A stretch of 64,000 bases of DNA, taken from Schistocephalus solidus (lineage: Eukaryota > Platyhelminthes > Cestoda > Diphyllobothriidea > Diphyllobothriidae). Of this stretch, positions 11,001 through 23,200 are shown piece after piece. Positions within the stretch are counted from its first letter, which is position 1. Every line of letters starts with the position of its first letter. The position numbers and the translations under genes are program-made. Under the pieces are notes generated by a model. It saw nothing but the letters and a program-made list of their open reading frames with translations. It was not told the origin of the DNA and ran no database searches. The stretch lies in NCBI GenBank assembly GCA_017591395.1, contig WEDG01000471.1, positions 124,001-188,000 of the forward strand. The letters run 5' to 3'.

Positions 11001-13699
11001 GTTCTCCTTTTGTTTATTTAAACTAATCCATAAAGATCCTACTACCACTTATCCCGTATTACTCACTGACCCATCCTTTGTTCCCTGAGTAAGATCACAT
11101 CTAACGTTCTTGCCAGTATTTTTTATAAACAACGAAGTAGTACTTGAAATACTTACTTTGCCTTTTGAGTTACCTGGAGATCGTTCATTACATTTCTGAC
11201 TAGTTTCAGGTTGGTTATTGATTTTTTTATTTTGGGCAAATTATTTGATTCAGGCCACTGACTGTATGCACTTTAAAACAACAACCTGAAAGATATCATA
11301 GATTTCAGGGTAGTTCACTTGTTTTCAAATAGAACTGATTACTTGTGTTAAAGTTAGTCTTTCAACCAGATTAAGGAAAATTTTGTTTTACCCTTTACTA
11401 GTTCAGCGCCTATCTGGCAAACGTTTAAGTAAATTCTGTACCATTAAACTGAGTAAATTTATCTCTTTTTAATAAGAATGAGTTTTAAAAAAACATTTAT
11501 GATTGGGAGAGAAAACTACAGACTGCAGTTTGCTTCAAATAGTTGGGCATGCTCTGGGTAGAAGCTCTTAAAAATTAAATAGTTTTAAGCTTATTAGGTG
11601 AAAAACCATAATATCTCAGTCATTTGCATTCCTACCTTAACGGCCTCATGTCACTAATCACAAAGGTTTGAATGCTATCAGATGGCCATTGTTTGATATG
11701 CAATTTTCTCCTTAGTCAAATGTTTTAATATAATGGTCCAAAAATTTAGTTTTTTCTCCGTTTTGATTTAAATCGTGTTGTTCACTATAATCATCGTTGT
11801 TTCATCATTTTTTCATTGTTAATTGTGAAGGGTGAACTCGGAAAAGATTTCAGAAAAAGATAGGGGACATTGGGGTGGCCAGTTCAGATTTTTGCCGTCG
11901 TCTCCCCTCGATAACCAAATCTAAGATTTGTCAAAAATCAGCCTTCAAACTGGACTTTTGTACATCTAGCGTTGATAAGTCATACAAGCTAATTATTAAG
12001 CAAAATTCCAATTTACGTATTTACATTTCACCGGAAACATGCTTTTGTTTTACTTATTTACTTAAAACCTCGCATTTGAGTCACTGGTTAGCAAGTATAA
12101 AAATGCGCATCGCCAGCTGACGACGGATAATACACCAGAAAATGTCAGTTTAATCGCCCCAGTACTTACAGGTATTCCTTCGGCATACATTACCACTTGA
12201 TTGATGATTAACAATCTAAAAATTATAAACGGAATAATGTCCATCATCTCGCAAGTTGAAAGCCACTCAACCACATTTTACGCTCAGATTCCTTCTCACG
12301 TTTTAGCTTAAGTTTCCCTCAACTCCTTTTGCATTTTTCCTCCATTTCCTTATTGGTTCAATTTTAATGTTTAATTCTTGGAAGATTTAAGTCATCTCCA
12401 TTTTGTGGATTTCCTAATTTAAACGATGCGTGTAGTTCAATGAGTTTTGCATAATTCCTATATTCCCGTGCTGTTCTGCGCAACTAATGGAGTGACTATC
12501 CGTTGAATATTTTCCTGTTGATACACGAAACTGTCCTAGCGTGGGGCAAGTGAAGAATATCCATTTTGTATTTTTTAAATAAAAAATTCGCTTCTTTGAT
12601 AAAATTCTTCTGCTATTTTACAAGACCAGACTCCTTGTTTTCTTCTTTAAACTCCTACCCTTTTACAAAGGCCAAAGTTGTCTTTCTCAGGGTAAATTCT
12701 ACATGAAAGGAACAACAGTTTACCAGTCAACAATTTTGAGAGCAGGTGGTTCTGTTTTGCAGCAAAATATTTTTCCAAGAGTTGCAGAAAAAAATAAATA
12801 TACCAGACGAACATACATACCCCAGATTTTTACTGTCTACGTTCCATCTGGTGTTAAGCAAAATCTTATAAATGAGCTGCAGTTAGCCATTTTTGCCGAT
12901 AGAACGCTCAACACAAAGTCGAATTAATTGTGTTTCAGCTAAAAGTATGATATGAATAAGGCAAAATTGTTTATTTCAAAAAAGGCTTCACTCAGTGCAC
13001 GCGCCAGCGTGAACAGGAGACAAAAGCAAACGTAGCCTACTGTTTGCAGGTACAATATACCTTTTTTGAGTAAATTTTGCATTTTAGTCGAAAAAAAAAC
13101 CCTCCGAAATTAAACAAAAACAAAAACATGAGTCGAAACCTCGAAAACAAAATAGAAGTAAGATCGCCAACTTTAAAAACCCTATTTTAAGCTTTAGTTT
13201 ATTTATGTCCTACGAACAAAAAATGTTTGCTTGCTGAAAGAGGACCACGTTTTGGTTTGACAATTTCAGTAGTCGATCAAAGATTTCTAGGATTACCAAG
13301 AAATTACAAATGTTTCAAGGTATATCAGTGACATTACAGTAGTTTCGCTATCGCAAAAAATGCCGACCAGATTTCTGACATGCATTTTCGTTTCGAAAAA
13401 ATGCTTCGGTATATAACTACAACATTTGATATTGTGCAGCCTAATCCCAAGATTGTGCATTAAAATCAGGGTGTCAGTTTTCAAACTATGAATAAAAATT
13501 GTATTATTTATATTCACTTTGTAGACAAAATACTTCCCCTTTAAATTTGATAATTGAAAATAATGCATATATGGTTGTGAATAATTAGCGTTTTCAAGAT
13601 CGAAAAAAATGCTATTCATAAAGCATCGTATCTGTCCATTTATCGATGCTCCCTATAAAATATACACCATGGTCCACATCCAATGAAAATATTTTGAAA
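8067..13699. other. Long AT-rich stretch without recognisable genes
   Basis: Both strands were read and no coding exon with a motif, splice context or codon bias was found. Short frames at 8176-8780, 11875-12120 and 12703-12927 resemble chance ORFs. Some of the region is probably old repeat DNA, but no boundaries were resolved. Confidence 0.4.
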
Positions 13700-13739
13700 A
13701 CTGTGTGATATCTGTGTCATAAATTAAACAGATGGGTGC

Positions 13740-14070
13740 TATTTCTTAGACGGAATGTACCCAGCATGTAGTTTTGAAACCCGCAATGCAGCTGTAACGA
13801 GGAATGAAGTTCAATTTTTTGGGGAATGCAAGAGGTTTTTAAAACCAAAAGATGTTTTTTTTCAAGTAGGAAATTTTAAGAAGACGTAGTCTACTACCGA
13901 ATGAGTTAAAGAAGTAATATTTGATGCATTTATTCTGTGAACTGTGAACTGGCATTGAAAAGCCATGAGAAAAATTCATACTACTTGAGTATCCATATTG
14001 CTACAGTGTCTGGGGTTTTCCAGGCCATCGGACAAAATTCGTGCAATTAAAAATCACGCGTTAAAAAAAC
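13740..14070 (+). repeat. Old dispersed repeat (family A), degenerate copy
   Basis: The segment gcatgtagttttgaaaccc followed by gttcaattttttggggaa lines up, with many mismatches, with 18098-18180 (gaatgtagtttggaaacctt, gattcaaaattattcgg) and 39940-40010 (agttcggaaaccctaaatgc, gttcaaaataattcgg). A second block gccatgagaaaaattcatac (13962-13990) matches the aatcaatgagaaaattgtat block at 16387. The family is AT-rich and non-coding; its class is unknown. Confidence 0.45.
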
Positions 14071-14151
14071 AGCTGGGGGTCAACCATAATCTAATACATT
14101 ACACACTGGGCTAGAATCTTTGCTGTTTGTGGTGAAATGAGGTAGTTCTTT

Positions 14152-14250
14152 GATGAAAGCTCACAGATCACGTACGAAAGTCATTTGTCCCGTTATGCCT
14201 CAGGATTAACTCTCGAGCCCCAACAGCAGCTGCATAGGTATTTGTGCGAA
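14152..14250 (-). mobile_element. SINE 3' fragment
   Basis: The sequence tgatgaaagctcacagatca, then actctcgagccccaacagca and gctgcata, matches the minus-strand tail of the tRNA-derived SINE (tgatgaacgctcaccgatc, cagcagtcgcata). Confidence 0.6.
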
Positions 14251-15639
14251 ATTGACTAGGTTCTGGTGATGGCAGAAAACATAATCTTCCAAAGAAGAAA
14301 ACCACAATCAAAATATTTGAATAACGCTTGAAATGCATTAGAAATTCTTCCCTTTAACATGCTACAGCAAGAGCAAGGCTTGTGTACAGCTAATGCTCAA
14401 CCCAGAAGAGTGAGTGTTCGTGGTTCTTTACATTTTGGCCAGAGGAAATATTATAATCTGGCAGTCACCTATCAATTAACTACATTCGGTAGTTATCCGG
14501 TGGACACTGGATTGATTGCTCAGGAGATCCTTGCTACGTAATTTGTGAATACTGGTGCATTTCATATGTTACTGTAGGCTGGGCGCGTAACTTCACAAAC
14601 ATTTGATAAAACCCATGACCCTCGGTAGGAACATGGTAGTTCAGATGTTTTTACTCACATGTTACAGTTACTGTAGTGGGTTCAAATACTATTAAGGCCG
14701 CGGGTATTTCACTATGCTCCCAAGTGAATTATTCCTCTTTGCCAGATGTTCCACAAAACTCCATTATGTTAGCCCTATCGCTGAAATTTTATTTAAATTG
14801 GGGATAAAATGGCCAATGTTTAAGAATACTGATGAAAGGTTTACTGGTATCTTCGCCTACATGTATTTGAAACCTGCACGTTTTATACAGAATTTTTATT
14901 GAATTAAGCAAGACTATGGTGATTGCTTCTTTTATAGATGGCTGATAAAACCTTTTATTTTAATTAAATGATAATTAGCAATGTTAATGTAAGAATGCAT
15001 ATTAATTTTCTTGGAAGATAATTATATCATTTTTAAAAGTCTTAGTTTAACTGAAACTCAAACGTACGCTCCAACATCAAAAGAAGTTATTTTTGAATTC
15101 TTATAACACGGAAACATAAAAACTCAAGTTGAACGGAAGCATGCACACATTAGTCAAAAATAAAGAATTTTAATCAAAATTCTGTTCGTTTGTGCCCTCA
15201 GATGTGTAGGTAAGGATTAATGAAAGAGTGTGCAGAAAAGTGTAAGGTTTCCCAATATAATGATATAGTTGCAAATTGTAAAACGTCAATTCGGAAAATA
15301 TGCTGGATTTTGGTTTTCACTGGGTTTTTTCCGAAGCACATTGAGAACAAATAACGTTTGGCTCTGCTTGCATACAGTATTTAAAACTAAGTTGGCTGGA
15401 GGAGTCTACAAAAAAATTTGTCCCACATCTTCTGCATTGACTATTGTGTTGCATACTTTTATTGCTGATATTTGTTATTGTTGTTTCTTATTGCTATTTA
15501 TATGCAAAAAATTATCATGGAGGATTATGGTTAAGACTACAGCATTCACGATTTGTCTCTCAGCAGGACTAGAAATAGAAGAGAATTATAAAGAAGACTA
15601 AATCTGCACTCCACCTAACCTGCGCGTAGCCCATACGAA

Positions 15640-15800
15640 CGTTTTCTATTATACAGTGGATTCGCTAACTCATGAAATGTCAACCGAACTGTTGAAGTGT
15701 GTTTTAATTTCAAATCATTTAAGTTGGGTTGTCGTATTGATTATCGTGCAGTCTTATCCCAAACTGTTTCAGTCAACGTAGGATGCCGGCCTTTGAAAGA
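15640..15800 (-). repeat. Dispersed repeat family A, minus copy
   Basis: It contains cagtggattcgctaactcat then gaaatgtcaaccgaact. The reverse complement is the family core (cggttgacatttcatgag then ttagcgaatccactg). Internal ccaaactgtttcagtcaacg then taggatgccggcctttgaa also matches the copy at 17620-17870. Confidence 0.55.
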
Positions 15801-16319
15801 ACTGTTTTTTACCCGCCCGCAAAAATTATACGCTGTTATAAATGCCTACGTAAGTAGTATGCAATTTTCTCATTGATTTTTAAAGCTCTTATTAATGCAA
15901 AAATATTTTACGGAGAGTAATTACAGAAATATTATTTTTTGATTCCATTTGATAGCAGAGCACGTCTTTTTAAAATTTTGCACTTGATGGAGGAGTGTTT
16001 TGGTTTTTTAAAAGTTTCTACATTGCCTAATAAATTTTAAATCTACCGACCGATACACTTGAATTGACGGTTTCAAACCTACATGCCGTACAGATTTGTG
16101 GAAGGAAAAATGAAAAGTTTCTTTAGAATAATAAGAAGAGGTCACATGGTTTTCATAAAACGTTTACATTAATTTGTAGGCAATATTAATCAATTGAAAA
16201 ATACGATGTTTTATGGATGAACATTTCAATGTCTAAAAAATCTCATATTAATAAACTTCTATAAACCAAACGTTACCCTTTTTCAGTAGAAAACTTTTAG
16301 AAAACGTAATTTTCTATCA

Positions 16320-16520
16320 ACCGAGTACAATAAATAATATTTTTGCGTATTCGGTAAAATATATTTCAATTAGTATAAGCATCGAAAATCAATGAGAAAA
16401 TTGTATACCACTTAAGTAATCAATTTTAAAAAAGTATTCATTTTTGGCCGAGCAGAAAGAAGCTCTCTTCAGCATTTCGGTTGACGTTTAATGCGATAGG
16501 GAATCTACTTTATCTGAAAT
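16320..16520 (+). repeat. Dispersed repeat family A, plus copy
   Basis: It contains cgaaaatcaatgagaaaatt and, further on, gcatttcggttgacgtttaa followed by tgcgatagggaatctacttt. The latter is the family core in the plus orientation. Confidence 0.55.
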
Positions 16521-17609
16521 CTTGCCTTTCCGTTTATCAGGTACGCTGTCCAGAACTTCATTTTAGAATCGGCATCGTATCGAAGTACAGCATCCCCTTC
16601 TTTAAGCTTACACGTATGCATATAGCTGACATGGAACACAAGGAAGTATCCCTAAATTTACCGTTTCATGATAATAAATTTACTTTTGTCCATCACTATA
16701 ATAATTTTAGTTAGCTATTTTTTTCTGCATCCTTCACCTACGAATCTATTTCCATTAGTACCTGACTTTATTTACGTTCAGCCAAGCACCCGTAGATTTT
16801 CCAGTATAAGTACGAAGTCCACTGTATGGGAAGATCTTGTTTTCTCCTGTGTCACCAGGCGCTATACGGTTTGCTAAATTTAACTCTTATGCTGCTGCTG
16901 CTAACGCTCAGAATAACATGTGACAAAAAATGAAACTGCCGGCAGAGCACGAGTTTCGTCATATGGACAGATTGTTTTTTGAATTTATCTTCTGGAGTCA
17001 AAGGGAAACTTGCTACTTAACTATTTTGCAAAAACATTTTGGTTTCGAATTTATGCTCAGATTTTCAGGCTCCTTTGTTTTGTTTGAATGTACCAGGTAG
17101 GCTAAGATATGACCCACTAGTGCAAAATTTAAAAACCGAGTAAGAGGCATGAGTCAAAAATTAGTTTATGGGCTGCCGGTGCTAATAGCCGTATCAAGCG
17201 TCTCTAATGAGGAAGTGTACTTTGCACATACGATCGAGTAAAAAGAGTAAACTGCTTACCGTAAAGTCCCAATTGTCTTTCGCTGCTCCATCTCTGTGTG
17301 TATACAGGTTGGTTTTTATATCGACGGCAATGTCATGCCTGCTTGTTAAATCAGCTCGTTGACTAAGATTTTTTAGCCATCAAATAGAGTCTTCGGCTTC
17401 CCAATAGAGTGAGATGATCTTAAGATAAACTCTTTTCATTCTAACGAAGCATATTGCTGTCATAAAGTCCAGGATTTTGCAAAGTTGCGGACCAGCGTGT
17501 CGGTTATTTTGCCTAAAATCTGAGACTCACACCCTGAGGGTGAGGCGTTTGTCTTTTGTTATTATTCACCATATAATTTTCTACTGTTGAAATTCGAAGG
17601 TTTCGTCCA

Positions 17610-17870
17610 TGCACACATACAGTAGATTCCCTTTATCATGAACTCCCAACCAAAATTCCCTAATAGGATATCGTTTGAAACAAACTGCATAATCCCAAGA
17701 TATTTCAGCCACGTTAGGATTTCAGCATTTGAAACTAACTTCATCCTGACCGTTGGCAAAAATCACACCCTGTGAAAATGGCTACTTAAATAGTCGGATT
17801 TTCTCGTTGATTTTCGACCCCTTTATTCATTCAAATCTATTATACAGAAAACGTTAACAAAAAGCTCCTG
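17610..17870 (-). repeat. Dispersed repeat family A, minus copy
   Basis: On the minus strand it runs from cgaaaatcaacgagaaaatc, through caggatgaagttagtttcaa and aaatatcttgggattatgca, to ttttggttgggagttcatga and gggaatctactgta. The order of blocks equals that of the plus copies at 16320 and 18300. The minus ORF 17562-17759 is simply this repeat. Confidence 0.6.
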
Positions 17871-18089
17871 TATTTTACTCTTTTGGTAGCACTTAATATT
17901 TTCTTAAAATTTTATTTTTTAAGAAAGTGCATTTTTCGGTTTTAAACACGTTTTTAAATATGAGGAATTTTCAGAACGTTAAATGGTCATTGAAAGCACA
18001 TCCAAACCTTCAATTTATTGATATTACCTATCACCATGATCTACATAATCTCTAAAATTTTATGACCGTACTTCTTTGTCGTTTCGAAG

Positions 18090-18545
18090 AGAAATGCATG
18101 ATTTTTATTAAACAGAATGTAGTTTGGAAACCTTAAATTCGTGTGTAACGGCCAGTGGGATTCAAAATTATTCGGCAATTAATTAACATTTTTAAAACCG
18201 ATAGATACTCTTTCTTTAATCACAAAATTTAAAAAGGACAACATTTGCTAACAACTAAGTATTAAAAATGATTTTTTGGGCATGTTTTCAATAAAAGATA
18301 TTTGAATTTTGTAATCCAGGAAAAAAATGCATGCGATTTAAGTTGCCATTTTTTACAGTGTGCTTTTACGGGTGGTCAAAAAGAACAGTTGTTCGAAAGA
18401 CGGCATCCCACTGCTACTGAAATATCTGTGGATTAGGTTGAACGATACTCGATTTGAAAATCCAAGGTAATTAGTCTGTTTAAATTGAAAATACATTTCA
18501 GAATTTTGGTTGACATCTCATGAGATATGGAATCTATTGTATTTG
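18090..18545 (+). repeat. Dispersed repeat family A, longest plus copy seen
   Basis: Blocks in order are gaatgtagtttggaaacctt, gattcaaaattattcggc, tttttacagtgtgcttttac, ctgaaatatctgtggatta, and the terminal core ttttggttgacatctcatga followed by gatatggaatctattgta. The adjacent SINE at 18551 starts immediately after the core. Confidence 0.6.
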
Positions 18546-18550
18546 CATTC

Positions 18551-18810
18551 GTTAACGAACGCTCACCGATCGCTAACGGAACTCACGCGTTCTGCTCACT
18601 CTCGAGCACCGCCAGCAGCCACACATCAGCAAGTACTAGAATACACAGGTCAATATTGCGTGCAATGATAAGGGAGACTGAAATGACCATTTCTGGCTTA
18701 TAAGCCGTCGTCAACCAGTCATGCTCAACCCCTGGTAATGCACCGAACGAGGATCGAACTAACGACCCATTGATAAAAATCAAACGCACTCATCATTGAG
18801 CCATGAGCTC
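18551..18810 (-). mobile_element. tRNA-derived SINE, near full length
   Basis: On the minus strand it has the tRNA head (gagctcatggctcaatgatg), a box-B-like GTTCGATCC, CTGGTTGACGACGGCTTATA, GAAATGGTCATTTCAGTCTC and the tail GAACGCGTGAGTTCCGTTAG then CGATCGGTGAGCGTTC. It matches the copies at 2699 and 47970. Confidence 0.8.
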
Positions 18811-18925
18811 ATTTTCTTGCTTGGGCAGTCAGCCTACTTTATCAGAATTGGTGAATGCCATACACTTCAGTAGGCTGTGTAGGTTACTTGACCCAAGTGT
18901 GATACAAACTTTCATTTCGCGGTGT

Positions 18926-18965
18926 GGGGCCTCGTAGCTCAGTTGGCTAGAGCACTGCCTTCCCC
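18926..18965 (+). mobile_element. tRNA-like SINE head fragment
   Basis: The sequence gggcctcgtagctcagttgg followed by ctagagcactgcctt has a good box A but no box B or acceptor-stem partner downstream. It is read as the 5' head of a SINE, not as a working tRNA gene. Confidence 0.55.
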
Positions 18966-19389
18966 TGAAAAAGGCTCTTTAATTGGATAACTCGCCGTCG
19001 AAAATCTGCGTACCTTACCTTTTTCAAAAGTAAATTCAAGGTATAAATGGGAAAGATTGACCAGTTTTTAGACATTCCCAGGAACAAATGATATATTTTG
19101 GCTGGGAATCAAGGAACTGATCTTTCTCTTTATATTAGAGAACTTTTTGCTGTATTTCTTTACTTGTGGACCCCATTTTAAGATTGCAACTGCCCAGGAG
19201 AGTGCCAGAATGTGTAGCAAGATTTTGCGCAAACTGCTTATTTTCCTATTCCCATTCCCAGTTTCCCTATTAATTCGTAGTCAGCGGAAGATAGCAATTA
19301 TCTGCACATATCTCACATACAACGTGACAGATAATGGCCATGATCTGTCGTGGCTTCAGAAATGACCATTTGTTTACGGTCCCAAATGT

Positions 19390-19815
19390 CAGTGTGATGA
19401 AACTAACTACAGTCAGAAAAGTTTATTACTGAGTTGTATGACATCAAGCGTCAATGATTTGCAAATCAAAATTTTTCAAATTGAATTCATCCTCTTGTTT
19501 TCCCAAAAAGTGGCTTCTCTTATTCAAATTTACCTGATTTTCGTTAACACAAAACAAAACTTTCCATGCTGTCGAAGGTCATCATTAAAACGTTTCGAGT
19601 TTATATAAGTTTTCGCAAATAAGAACTTTGATCTGTAGGTCTCGAGAGCGTAGAAGAAACGTTGGATTTGTGCTCATTTGGTCCCGAATTTCCTTCAATA
19701 AACAGGTCGGAATTGAACTTTTCATTAGTAAGCAGCTTTCTATGCACCGATTCAATATAAAAAACAAAAATAACGCCATCTCAACATTTCATCAGTTAGC
19801 CAATCTACTGTAAAG
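19390..19815 (+). repeat. Old dispersed repeat, paired with 30050-30580
   Basis: It shares, in order, aaattgaattcatcctcttg, aatttacctgattttcgtta, tttggtcccgaatttccttc, cagctttctatgcaccgatt and aaaacaaaaataacgccatc with 30050-30580. It ends in the family A core variant (cagttagccaatctactgta). Both copies are old and diverged. Confidence 0.6.
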
Positions 19816-20107
19816 CCGATTAGTCTAGACAAAAGGCTTCAAAAGCGTACAGATTTTAAAATTGCATTAAAACCTCGCGCGAAAGGCCAGCTGCTTTTGG
19901 CTTCGCTGCAGTTGAAAAAGTTGATAGGCTAGAGGCAGGAATCTGTTCCCAAAATAACATGGCAATCCTCAGAGATCTTGCTATATAATTGTTATACTAT
20001 ACTGGGTAGTACCCAACACGTTTCCCTAAAACCCTTCAGCTATAAACACAGCATAGTAATAAAGAACGATACCGCAGTGCAAACAAAGTAAATGGGTTTC
20101 TGGTTTT

Positions 20108-20113
20108 TTTATT
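20108..20113 (-). terminator. Polyadenylation signal AATAAA of the insulin-like gene
   Basis: AATAAA on the minus strand lies 185 bases past the stop codon of the insulin-like gene, a normal 3'UTR length. No nearer AATAAA was found. Confidence 0.55.
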
Positions 20114-20297
20114 TCTCCCCCGATAGAGAGAGAAGAGGAGGGAAGATTAATCTCAAACATGGTTCGAAAAATAGAGAGAGAGAGACAGAAAGAGACTGAA
20201 GACATCCAACGTCAGACTGTCGTGGAAGCAACAGACGATTGTTCTTTCTGTGCTTCTTATTTTTCGTTACGGGGCACACCAGGGTACCACACGCCAA

Positions 20298-23200
20298 CTA
20301 CTTCTCCGCACAAAATCCTTCCAGGTAGGCATTCGTGCATCCAAGGCAGCAACATTGAGACAGTGGGCTATCGGGCTCATACTGCAGGTAGACACTGCAT
20401 AAATCATCATAGCGTTTTTGAAGCCTGAGGGAAGAATCGGTTTCCATATCTAAAAAAATGATGAAAACGGGTTGATGCAACCACAGTGTGAAGGAGGAAC
20501 AAAGTGAGCAAAAGCGCTCTTGTTCACAGTGCTCTCATCTCTTTAAAATATTTCAAAAGACAAGAAAAGTAAACCGGAATAGCTTTAGCCATCTGCCTTT
20601 GCTTCCAGAACAAAATATTACCGAATTATGATTTCCTGGAGGCTGAACCGACTTTACAATTAAAGTTCAGCAGATGTGACTGATGTGTGGCCTGTGAAAT
20701 TTTTCGCTGTGACTAATCGATCAGTAAAAGCTTGAAGTGAAAGTTTCCGTTGAGCGGTACGTGAGACAATGTAAATAAGTCAGTTTTCACGAAAAACCCT
20801 CATTTTACCCCTATACCGTTACAAGTGGACACAGAGAACCTTTTTCCCTTGGAAAACTATGTTTTCGGATATCCAGGCTCGAGGAGCTGCTAGCTAGCTT
20901 TTTTAAACTGACGTGCCTACGCTTTGAGTCTAGCTATGCAAATGGCCTTCTAGCCCATATTTTACTCAAGAATTATAGACAAGAAAGTTTTTTTAAAGAT
21001 TTTCCTTTAACGATGCTGACAAACTCGAGCGTCTTTCCTGATAAACATTTCCCATAGGATAACTCTCTGTGTCCTTTAGCAGAGTTTGATCAAAAATTGC
21101 CAATTTCGGTTGCTGGAAATTATACACAGAATCTTTAGTTCTGTGTTTCAGATACATTCGAATGTCGTCAAGCTAATTAACACTAAATTTATACATGTGA
21201 TTTTACGTCAGTCAAATACAAGGGCAGTAGATAACCCCATTTTTCCTTGTCAGTGACCCAAAAGGAATTGAAGTGTGTTCTTTGGTAATTTCGTGCCGAC
21301 ATTTACTAAGTCGATGTCCGCAGGGCAGTACCATTTGTATCAATTAAAAGTCCTCATAAAAGAAAACAAATCTGAACTCTTGAGTACTAGTAACACATTG
21401 TAAATTACTAACACGATAGGGACTAACTTGACAGATATCAGCTATTGTAATATAGCTTGTAGAAACTCAGAATGAATAAATTTTCTTGCCAATAGGTATT
21501 TATACTGCAAAGTAGAAAGGAAAGTGCATAGACTTAAACTTCACTGGTTGACATCGTCAGTCTCTAACACTAGACCTGGTATACTGCAGTCTCAAACTCG
21601 TTATTTCACCACGCTAAGACTTCCAGCGGTTCAGCACTGTACCATGGGCTTAAGCCTAACTGCTGATACTGGGCACAATAAAACTCAAGTTGAACAACGT
21701 AAAGCAAAAGCTTACTTTTTAATATCATGCTTTGTAGAACAGTTTTACACAGCAAAGGGGATTATATTTTAATCCGTAAGCAAACGTTAACTTCAAAGAA
21801 TCCCTATGCCGTAATGAACACTTATTAACCATTTTTCATTTAATTTCGACCTAAAGCCATGTCACCCGAATACAGCGGCGTTTTCTTTGAAATAATAAAC
21901 CGAGTTTAAAAGTCACTAAACCAAATACTTACATCAACCTGCACTTGGGTAAAGCAGGTTTGCATCTTTGCAGAAAGATTTTTCCAAAAAACAGTTTTAA
22001 TTGAGAAGTTATACTTCTCAAAATAATTAAATTGAGACCTAAATTCGTTCATTTTGTTCAAGCTATCAATTTCCTTTGCAGTTAGTTCAGTAACAGCAAC
22101 CTATTCAACAATCTCAATAAATCATTGATGGCAAATACCGCCATTCTCCAGGCAATTTTACGATGAAAAAGATAAATAGGAATTACGGCTGCCTCGTTTA
22201 CTCATTTATTGAGTTTTGAGCAAAAATATTTAAAAATTACCTACAAAAAGGCACAAAAAGCAGCAGCGTATGTCAGATGTACGTGCGTGAGTGTCACTGT
22301 ACTCATGCTTTAGTTCAACTTTTATTTTTGAAATTCTAGAAATATCATACTGAGCCATACTCTAATGTTTTTATTGTGCACCTTTTTGTTTTTAGCACCT
22401 CATCTGCCCTGAAGACAGCATCAATAGCCAAAACGTCTGAAACAATTTCTACCCGAGCTAGCTTCCACCACTTTTATACCCCTTACAGAGAGCCTATGTA
22501 TCAGCCCGATTGAAATGCAGAAAAACTAAAATTTTGGCACGAGCGAGAGTTGCTCGGTCATTTGACGATTATCGTCTTCTAGAAAAGATATTTCAAAAAA
22601 TAGTACTATGGTCTCCGAATTACCAAACTACATTCAGAACACATCTCTTCGTGCATAGCCAGTATTTATACCAGCAGTGTCATGAACTAATACAGCACTC
22701 AGATTTCCTTTCTTTCACATATAAACTGCCTGCGAGAGAATCCTTTCTGACGCTAAGCGTTAGAAAGCGGATGAAATCTCCGGTCTTTGCAGCAAGATTA
22801 GAGTGGAATGTGCGCAAAGTCTCTAAATAATGCGAAAGTTGAAGTAAATTTTAGGTTAGCTTAGTATGGAATTAATTATAGTTTGTTTTAGGGTCATAAG
22901 TGGCTGTGGACATTATTGACTTAAATAAGAATATCTCGGCTTGCGAGGTTACCGCATCTGTTATTAACCCTCCAATTGCCTGTTCAATGGTGCCTTCACA
23001 CAGAACGGACTTTTAGGAAATAGCAAGCAGAATGCCTTAAAAAGGTATTGGACATATCCTGAGCCACGATTGTAAATTAAATTAATTACTTGACATATCT
23101 TACGGCATGAGTCATAGGCCAAAATAATAGAAAGTGAGAACAACTATTTAATAATTCAAAATATCCTCCGTGTCGTTGAATGAATAGCAGTCATTACATA

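Noticed and set aside
18926..18965. Possible tRNA gene
   Set aside because: Only the 5' head is tRNA-like; there is no anticodon arm, T arm or acceptor partner. It is better explained as a SINE head.
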